From an uncultured Chloroflexota bacterium (lineage in GTDB: Bacteria; Chloroflexota; Anaerolineae; Aggregatilineales; Phototrophicaceae): DNA of 10,852 nt. The number at the start of each line of letters is the position of its first letter. Position 1 is the first letter of the stretch. Shown in pieces: positions 1 to 5,035 of this stretch. Location of the stretch: assembly GCA_903904765.1 (NCBI GenBank), contig CAIVEA010000025.1:1-10852 (forward strand), in the 5' to 3' direction. A program made the position numbers and the translations under genes. A model generated the notes under the pieces. That model made no database searches. It had not been told where the DNA came from and worked only from the letters and a program-made list of their open reading frames with translations.

Positions 1-1184
1 AAACGATCATCAGCCAGCTAGCTCGCGCCATCTACGGGCAGGATGGTCTTGGGTATCTAGGCTACGTCCTCACGCTGGCTGGCGCGTTCGCAGTGCTGTT
101 CATGGCCGCCAACACCCCGTTCGCGGATTTCCCGCAGCTGGCGGCGCTCGCCAGCGGCGATGGCTTCCTGCCGCGCCAACTCACCTATCGCGGGCGGCGA
201 CTGGTGTTCACATGGGGCGTGCTGACGCTGGCGACCTGCGCGATTGTACTGGTGATTATCACCGATGCGGTTGTGACCAACTTGATCCCGCTGTATGCCA
301 TCGGTGTGTTCCTCGGCTTCACCATCAGTCAGGCCGGCATGACCCGCCGCTTCTGGCGTGCAGGCCACCTCAAGATGGGTGAATACACCTTCGGGCTGGA
401 AACCAAAATCGTCTATGACCCGAACTGGCTGTTCAAGCTGATCGTTTCGGGCATCGGCGCGGTGGTAACTTTCATCGTGATGATCGTGTTCATCATCACC
501 AAGTTCAGCAGCGGCGCGTGGTTCATCGTACTGCTCATCCCGTCGCTGGTGTGGGTGTTCTTCCGCATTCACCGCCACTACAAAGAAACAGCGGCACGGT
601 TGAAGCTGGAAGAAACGCCGACCTTTGAGTATAAGCCCGTCGTATTCGACGTGACGCAGCACAAGCAACTGGCGATCTACTTCTGTGATACGTGGTCGAA
701 GTTGGCGGTGGAAGTGGTGGGCGCGATCCTCAAGCGCGGCCTGCCCATCCAGATCGTACATATCAACGTAGACCCGAAGCGTGCCGCTGCCTTCCAGAAG
801 CGTTCACAGGAAATCGTTGATCTGAACGGCTGGGATACTGGCGCGGTAGCCGTGATCGAAGACCCGTACCGCGATCTGTACGCCAGCGTCGCCAACATTC
901 TGCGCGACATGCGTAAACAGTATCCGAACGTGTACTTTGAGGTGTATATCGGTGCGCTGCGTACCCGCTTCCCGTTCAACATGCTGCACATGTCCACCGA
1001 CCGCTTCCTGCGCGATGCAATGGTGGAAGTGGAAGATGTGGCGCTGAACATCAAGCAGGTGAGTTTGGATAGCATCCCGCTGCCGCCCGGATTCAAAGTC
1101 ACCTTCGAGCATGTGACCGATCATGGCGGGCATCATGAAGACCCGTCGGTAGAATCTGTACCGCCTGCGGGCAAGCACTCGTAA
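1..1184 (+). CDS. KimA-like APC-superfamily permease, C-terminal part (5' end outside window)
   Basis: The frame is open from the window edge (first full codon at position 3), giving 393 residues of a longer protein; the true start lies upstream. The visible part has about five membrane helices (roughly residues 18-36, 68-88, 92-112, 143-166, 171-188) followed by a cytosolic tail of about 200 residues. The stretch MAANTPFADFPQLAAL then DGFLPRQ, and later LIPLYAIGVFLGFTISQAGM, resemble the KimA (YdaO) group of K+/H+ symporters in the APC/KUP superfamily. In Bacillus the KimA tail binds cyclic di-AMP; whether that holds here is not visible. The tail has a Rossmann-like pattern (KQLAIYFCD, then IQIVHINVD near residues 221-257), as in universal-stress-like domains. 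The gene converges on a KdpDE-type two-component system, which supports a role in potassium uptake. An amino-acid permease is the alternative. The family call is fairly sure, the substrate less so. Confidence 0.8.
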   Translation, partial: TIISQLARAIYGQDGLGYLGYVLTLAGAFAVLFMAANTPFADFPQLAALASGDGFLPRQLTYRGRRLVFTWGVLTLATCAIVLVIITDAVVTNLIPLYAIGVFLGFTISQAGMTRRFWRAGHLKMGEYTFGLETKIVYDPNWLFKLIVSGIGAVVTFIVMIVFIITKFSSGAWFIVLLIPSLVWVFFRIHRHYKETAARLKLEETPTFEYKPVVFDVTQHKQLAIYFCDTWSKLAVEVVGAILKRGLPIQIVHINVDPKRAAAFQKRSQEIVDLNGWDTGAVAVIEDPYRDLYASVANILRDMRKQYPNVYFEVYIGALRTRFPFNMLHMSTDRFLRDAMVEVEDVALNIKQVSLDSIPLPPGFKVTFEHVTDHGGHHEDPSVESVPPAGKHS

Positions 1185-1207
1185 ACTGCAATCATCTGCA
1201 ACTGCAC

Positions 1208-1234
1208 AAAGGCGGCGCTCAACGTGCCGCCTTT
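1208..1234. terminator. Bidirectional intrinsic terminator between convergent permease and kdpE-like genes
   Basis: An 11-bp stem (AAAGGCGGCGC with GTGCCGCCTTT, one G-T pair) closes a 5-nt loop TCAAC. It starts 23 nt after the permease stop and ends 9 nt before the stop codon of the facing regulator gene. T-rich bases follow the stem on the + strand and the A-run at its left edge gives U's on the other strand, so it can serve both genes. Confidence 0.85.
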
Positions 1235-1243
1235 TGATTCCTG

Positions 1244-1942
1244 TCACTCGCGGCTGATGAAGCGATAACCCACACCCGGTTCGTTCAGGATGTAACGCAC
1301 ATTCCGCGAGGGGTTCTCGCGCAGTTTCTTACGGAGTTGGTTGATGAACACCCGCACATAATGATCCATATCACCGTATTCCGGCCCCCACACCGCGCCG
1401 AGGATAGCCCGATGCGTCATCACCTTACCGGGGTGAGTCGCCAACAAGCGCAACAATTCGTACTCTTTGGGGGTCAGGTGAACGGGTTCGCCTTCTACCA
1501 GCACCAGACGGTTGACCAGATCAATCGTCAGATCGCCCACGCAAATTTCAGTCTCGGCGACCACCGCAGGCTCGGCGCTCACCCGTCGCAGGATGGCCTG
1601 AATGCGGGCGTTCAATTCTTCCATACCGAACGGTTTGGTCATATAGTCGTCCGCACCTGCGCTCAGGGCGGCGACTTTGGTTTTCTCCTCGTTATGCACC
1701 GAGAGCATAATCACCGCCGCTTTCGACCATTCGCGCAAACGGCGGCACACTTCGATGCCGTCCGGTTCTACGCCCAGCGCAATATCCAGCACGATCACAT
1801 CCGGCGTGTGCTGCGCCGAGAGCGTGATGGCCTCCTGCCCGTTGGAAGCGGTGAACACTTCGTAACCGTACCCGTTCAGGCCGATCTTCAACTGTTTGCG
1901 GATTTGCGGTTCGTCATCAACGACCAAGACTTTGAGTTTCAA
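1244..1942 (-). CDS. kdpE: KdpE-like OmpR/PhoB-family response regulator
   Basis: This is a two-domain DNA-binding response regulator of 232 residues, the usual length. The receiver domain (about 1-118) has the acidic pair D9/D10, the phospho-acceptor D53 in VIVLDIAL, S81 at the switch position and K103 in MTKPF. The C-terminal winged helix (about 135-230) has the typical LTPKEYELLRLLATHPGKV and the final GVGYRF. A TTG start at 1942 is chosen because AGGAGG lies 6 nt upstream and the protein then begins MKLKVLVVDDEP, as in the family; a further-upstream TTG would add a Cys/Arg-rich 12-residue tail with no match to receivers. It overlaps the kinase gene by 26 nt, so translation is probably coupled. 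It should take phosphate from the partner kinase and bind target promoters. KdpE is the closest fit, judged from the DUF4118 kinase and permease neighbours; no kdpFABC is in view. Confidence 0.88.
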   Translation of the reverse strand: MKLKVLVVDDEPQIRKQLKIGLNGYGYEVFTASNGQEAITLSAQHTPDVIVLDIALGVEPDGIEVCRRLREWSKAAVIMLSVHNEEKTKVAALSAGADDYMTKPFGMEELNARIQAILRRVSAEPAVVAETEICVGDLTIDLVNRLVLVEGEPVHLTPKEYELLRLLATHPGKVMTHRAILGAVWGPEYGDMDHYVRVFINQLRKKLRENPSRNVRYILNEPGVGYRFISRE

Positions 1943-3317
1943 TCTGCGCCTCCTTCGCAAAGGGCAGCACCAGCACAAAGGTCGCGCCGCTGCCGGGGGT
2001 ATCCAGTACGCGCAGTTCGCCTTTATGCGCTTCGATGATACCTTGGGCGATGGGCATGCCGAGTCCGATGCGCCCCTCTTTGCCCCGGTAGAACGGCTCC
2101 ATCATGTGCTGTTTCACTTCCTCGGAGATGGTTTCGCCATGATTCACCACTTCCAGATAAGCTTCTATACCCTGCACACCGCCGCGCAGTTTCACCTTGC
2201 GGCCTTCCGGTTCGTAGCGCAGCGCATTATCCACCAGATTCGTCAACGCCTGCAAAATCAGCCCGTAGTCGAACTCCACCAGCGGCAAATCGTCGGGGAA
2301 ATCCAGTTCGATGCGCTCCTGCTTGTGAATCTGCCACATGCGTGCCGCCACATCCCCCGCCACTTCTTCCAACGAGTTGAACGCGGTACTCAAGCGCAAC
2401 GCCCCGGCCTTCAAGCGCGACATATCCAGCAGGTTGCCCACCAGTTTATCCAGTTCGTCGGCTTCTGTCTCAATCGTGCTGGCGATTTCGGACTGTTCCT
2501 CCGGCGGGAGCGTGCTGCCGAATTGCCGCAAATTGCTGGCGGACGTTTTGATGATGGTAATGGGTGTGCGGAGATCATGCGAAACCGCATGCAGCAGCGC
2601 CGTCTTGAGCCGATCCGCCTCCTCGAACTGCATACTGCGGCGGGCGCGTTCGCTCAGGTCAATACGCTGGAGCGCCATGCCCGCCTGCGCCGCACACGCG
2701 CTGAGCAAATTGATGCGCGGCTGCGGGAGCGCCTGCGGAAAGGCTGCCCGCAGCGTGGCATACACCGTGTCACCGGATTGCAGCAGCAAATAGTGGGTGG
2801 TCTGCACAAAAGGGGCGACTGTGCCGGGGGGTGCGTCCGGCAGCACTTCAGTCTGCGCCGCGCCGAAGTCGTCCCGCACGGCTTCCCCCAGCGCCCGCAG
2901 CACTTCCTCACGGGTGGTCATCTGGTTGAACGTCCGCGTCAGACGGTAGAGGATGTCCTGTTCCAGCGCCCGCTGGCGGGCATCCTCGGCACGTTGACGC
3001 ACGTTTGCACCCAAACGCCCCGCAATCGTCCCCACCACCACAAACACCAGCAAATCCAGCACTTCACGCGGTTCAGCCACGTGCAAGGAATAATACGGTT
3101 GCAAAAAGAAGAAGTTGATGCACACGAAGCTGGCTAAGGCGGCTGCAAAGGCCGGGCCGGGGCCGCGTGTGACCGCCACCACCACCACACCGAGCAGGAA
3201 AAACATGGTGACGTTGGCGATGGTGAACATCTCGCGCTGCGACAGCAACCCCGCCGTTACCAGCGTGACCACCGCCAGCGCCAACACATACGAACTCACA
3301 CGCCCGATTGCTTTCAT
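1917..3317 (-). CDS. KdpD-like membrane sensor histidine kinase, short form
   Basis: This is a 466-residue sensor kinase. Four membrane helices lie in about residues 8-102 (DUF4118-like, as in KdpD); a GAF-like region follows at about 125-220, then a HisKA domain with the phospho-acceptor H247 in HAVSHDLRTP and a HATPase_c domain with the N box N360-LVD-N364. The G2 part reads GRIGLGMPIA near 415-424. Classical KdpD has about 900 residues, with an N-terminal KdpD domain and a UspA domain before the helices; both are missing here, and the ATG at 3317 with GGGGGT 7 nt upstream leaves no room for them. The G1 box, normally DxGxG, reads NHGET (392-396), so the usual adenine-contacting Asp is replaced by Asn. 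It should sense potassium or turgor through its membrane part and phosphorylate the overlapping regulator. Kinase identity is sure; the stimulus is inferred from context. Confidence 0.87.
   Translation of the reverse strand: MKAIGRVSSYVLALAVVTLVTAGLLSQREMFTIANVTMFFLLGVVVVAVTRGPGPAFAAALASFVCINFFFLQPYYSLHVAEPREVLDLLVFVVVGTIAGRLGANVRQRAEDARQRALEQDILYRLTRTFNQMTTREEVLRALGEAVRDDFGAAQTEVLPDAPPGTVAPFVQTTHYLLLQSGDTVYATLRAAFPQALPQPRINLLSACAAQAGMALQRIDLSERARRSMQFEEADRLKTALLHAVSHDLRTPITIIKTSASNLRQFGSTLPPEEQSEIASTIETEADELDKLVGNLLDMSRLKAGALRLSTAFNSLEEVAGDVAARMWQIHKQERIELDFPDDLPLVEFDYGLILQALTNLVDNALRYEPEGRKVKLRGGVQGIEAYLEVVNHGETISEEVKQHMMEPFYRGKEGRIGLGMPIAQGIIEAHKGELRVLDTPGSGATFVLVLPFAKEAQIETQSLGR
1949..1954 (-). 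promoter_or_regulatory. Shine-Dalgarno AGGAGG setting the TTG start of the kdpE-like gene
   Basis: A perfect AGGAGG on the minus strand lies inside the 3' end of the kinase gene, 6 nt before TTG at 1942. It decides the start of the regulator and implies that the two genes are read from one message. Confidence 0.8.
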
Positions 3318-3325
3318 CAGGACGA

Positions 3326-3366
3326 CCCCCGCTGTAGATACAGGGTCATTGTACCATCAGCGGGGG
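3326..3366 (-). repeat. Inverted repeat upstream of the kinase gene, overlapping its ribosome site
   Basis: CCCCCGCTG (3326-3334) and CAGCGGGGG (3358-3366) form a perfect 9-bp inverted repeat with a 23-nt spacer, and an inner TACA/TGTA pair (3339-3342, 3350-3353) could stack within it. In the minus-strand message the 3' arm contains the GGGGG that serves as the Shine-Dalgarno sequence of the kinase, 8 nt before its ATG. The 5' arm begins 10 nt after the fbp stop codon. No T-run follows, so it is not an obvious terminator. A role in translational control is an inference. Confidence 0.6.
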
Positions 3367-3376
3367 GACTATCGGC

Positions 3377-4441
3377 TTAGAACGTGGGTGGTTTCGTCCG
3401 GTAGGGCGAATAGGCCGCCACCCAGTCTTGATCGTATTCGCGGATATAACTTTCCGCCTTCTCCACAAGATCGCGGTTGCCCACGATGATTGGCACGCGC
3501 TGATGCAGCGAGTACGGCTGAAGATCGAGGATATTGCCCACGCCATCGGACGCATACCCGCCTGCCTGCTCTGCGAGGAAGGCCATCGCCTGCGCCTCGA
3601 ACATCAGGCGCATCTTGCCAAACGGTTTCGACGGGTCTTGCAGATCGCCGGGATAGAAAAACACACCGCCGCGCAGCAAATTGCGGTGGAAGTCCGACAC
3701 CAGCGAGCCGATATAGCGGTGTCCCAGCGGCTTGCGGTCATCTTCCATCCCCTGCAACCAGCGACTGTAGTGTTGGATCCCCTGCGGCCAGTATTTCTCG
3801 TTGCCCGCGTTGGCGCTGTAATACATCGCCGTTGGGGGGATACGGATATTCTCATGACTGAGCAAGAACTCGCCCACGCTAGGATCAAGCGTGAAGCCAT
3901 GCACACCGTTACCCGCGCTGTAGACCATCATGGTGCTGCTGCCGTAGATCACATAACCCGCCGCTGCCAGCCGCCGCCCCGGTTGCAAAATGTCCTGCAA
4001 CGTGCCGTGTGCGCTGCCCGACACTTTGCGGTGTACTGCGAAGATCGTGCCGATGGACACGTTCACATCAATATTGGAAGAACCATCCAGTGGGTCGTAC
4101 AGCAACACATACTTGCCCGTATCGAAGTGCGGCGGGATGGCGATGATCTCCTCATGTTCTTCGGAGGCCATCGCGCACAAGCGCCCGGTGTGGTCATTAA
4201 TGCGGAAAATGGTCTGGTCTGCGAAGATGTCCAGCTTTTGCTGCTGTTCGCCATATACATTATGATCTTCGGATGCGCCCAGAATGCCCACCAGTCCGGC
4301 GCGGGTGGTTTCACGAGCGATGATCTTGGCGGCCAACGCCATATCGTACAGCAGGCCGGTGAACGTGCCGGTAGCCGAGGGGTGGTACTTTTGTTGTTCC
4401 AGAATGTGCCGTTCGATGGTGACAATTTTGGCTTTGGACAT
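3377..4441 (-). CDS. fbp: Class I fructose-1,6-bisphosphatase
   Basis: This enzyme (EC 3.1.3.11) removes the 1-phosphate of fructose 1,6-bisphosphate in gluconeogenesis or the Calvin cycle, in the cytosol. At 354 residues it is slightly longer than the common 330-340. The family signatures are complete: GEQQQKLD at 64-71, ASEEHEE at 92-98, the metal-binding block [18 protein letters not shown] (115-132, with D116 and D119), the sugar-phosphate block [19 protein letters not shown] (243-261) and E282 followed by AEQAGG. The ATG at 4441 is preceded by GAGGAG at a 7-nt spacing. The gene lies 59 nt upstream of the kinase on the same strand, so read-through is possible. The AMP-site region at the N-terminus was not assessed. 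Confidence 0.96.
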   Translation of the reverse strand: MSKAKIVTIERHILEQQKYHPSATGTFTGLLYDMALAAKIIARETTRAGLVGILGASEDHNVYGEQQQKLDIFADQTIFRINDHTGRLCAMASEEHEEIIAIPPHFDTGKYVLLYDPLDGSSNIDVNVSIGTIFAVHRKVSGSAHGTLQDILQPGRRLAAAGYVIYGSSTMMVYSAGNGVHGFTLDPSVGEFLLSHENIRIPPTAMYYSANAGNEKYWPQGIQHYSRWLQGMEDDRKPLGHRYIGSLVSDFHRNLLRGGVFFYPGDLQDPSKPFGKMRLMFEAQAMAFLAEQAGGYASDGVGNILDLQPYSLHQRVPIIVGNRDLVEKAESYIREYDQDWVAAYSPYRTKPPTF

Positions 4442-4624
4442 GCGCGTACTCCTCAGTGCATGGCGAGGTTATTATGCAGATGTTAGAGCCATACTACCTT
4501 GCACGCAACGAAATTCATCACGAAATAGATAGGACACATGCCCCTGCGCCCGAATCCCCCCGCATCTTTACACACCGCAGCAATCCCGCACACTTCCTTA
4601 ACAAGCCTGATTGAGCCTTTGAGG

Positions 4625-4651
4625 GTACATCCTGCGTATACTGAGTACATC
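4625..4651 (+). promoter_or_regulatory. Possible promoter/operator upstream of the zinc-ribbon gene
   Basis: The gap 4442-4704 between the divergent fbp and zinc-ribbon genes holds no gene that I can see. Within it, TATACT (4637-4642) resembles a -10 box and is flanked by two copies of GTACATC (4625-4631 and 4645-4651), 20 bp start to start, about two helical turns. No good -35 hexamer sits 16-18 bp upstream (TTGAGC is 20 bp away). A minus-strand CATAAT at about 4472-4477 could belong to fbp but also lacks a clear -35. The repeats are seen; the function is a guess. Confidence 0.3.
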
Positions 4652-4704
4652 AACGATGTGGAAGTGGCTCAAAACTGAGTTCGCGCCACAAAGGATAGGG
4701 GATC

Positions 4705-4950
4705 ATGTTGGATACGTCCAACCGCAACACGCCCAAACGAGTACCGCTGCACCCGAACTCTTCGGGCGAATGCGGCGTGCGCCGGGGCATCTGCCCCAGT
4801 TGCGGCACGGAAAGCACGTTCGTCTTTCACGGCGAACAACGCTGGCCGGATAAAGTCGCGGATAAGCTGGGAATGAAACCTCTGATGCACCTGTGGACGT
4901 GCGATAGCTGCCACAGCACCTTCGCCGAACCCACCGACGATAGCACATAA
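4705..4950 (+). CDS. Small zinc-ribbon protein of unknown function
   Basis: An 81-residue protein starts at ATG with AAGGA 9 nt upstream (an alternative AGGGGA lies closer). It has a four-cysteine zinc-ribbon pattern: C30-PS-C33 then C66-DS-C69, with a 32-residue span between the knuckles containing HGEQRWPDKVADKLG. A fifth cysteine is at 23. The N-terminal 20 residues are polar and probably disordered. The knuckle layout suggests a compact metal-binding fold used in RNA, DNA or protein contacts, but no family name can be given. It stands alone between a divergent fbp gene and a strong terminator, so it is a single-gene unit. The spaced CxxC pairs, a plausible ribosome site and the downstream terminator make it likely real; overlapping frames show no such pattern. 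Confidence 0.72.
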   Translation: MLDTSNRNTPKRVPLHPNSSGECGVRRGICPSCGTESTFVFHGEQRWPDKVADKLGMKPLMHLWTCDSCHSTFAEPTDDST

Positions 4951-4984
4951 GCACCCTTCCCGCACACCTTCACACAAGCAAACA

Positions 4985-5016
4985 AAAAGAGGCAGGTTTG
5001 ACAGCCTGCCTCTTTT
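4985..5016. terminator. Bidirectional intrinsic terminator between zinc-ribbon and VWA genes
   Basis: A perfect 12-bp stem, AAAAGAGGCAGG with CCTGCCTCTTTT, encloses an 8-nt loop. Its A and T ends give a U-run in either direction. It sits 34 nt after the zinc-ribbon stop and 19 nt before the stop codon of the facing VWA gene, ideal for both. Confidence 0.92.
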
Positions 5017-5035
5017 GATTCGTTATGGAGCGCGT

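Noticed and set aside
1943..1978. Upstream TTG start for the kdpE-like gene (adds a Cys/Arg-rich 12-residue N-terminus)
   Set aside because: Receiver domains begin right at the KVLVVDDEP strand, and AGGAGG is correctly spaced for the later TTG at 1942.
1896..3137. Long + strand open frame across the kinase gene
   Set aside because: It lies antisense to a kinase with complete motifs and reads as His/Arg/Gln-rich sequence without any family pattern.
3348..3353. TACAAT on the minus strand as a -10 box for the kinase gene
   Set aside because: There is no recognisable -35 hexamer, and it lies in the loop of the inverted repeat; too weak to list as a promoter.
3428..4486. Long + strand open frame across fbp
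   Set aside because: It is antisense to an enzyme with all class I signatures and shows only biased composition.
4656..4853. Second + strand frame starting at 4656 overlapping the zinc-ribbon gene
   Set aside because: It lacks the CxxC pairs, has no ribosome site, and ends inside the better-supported gene.
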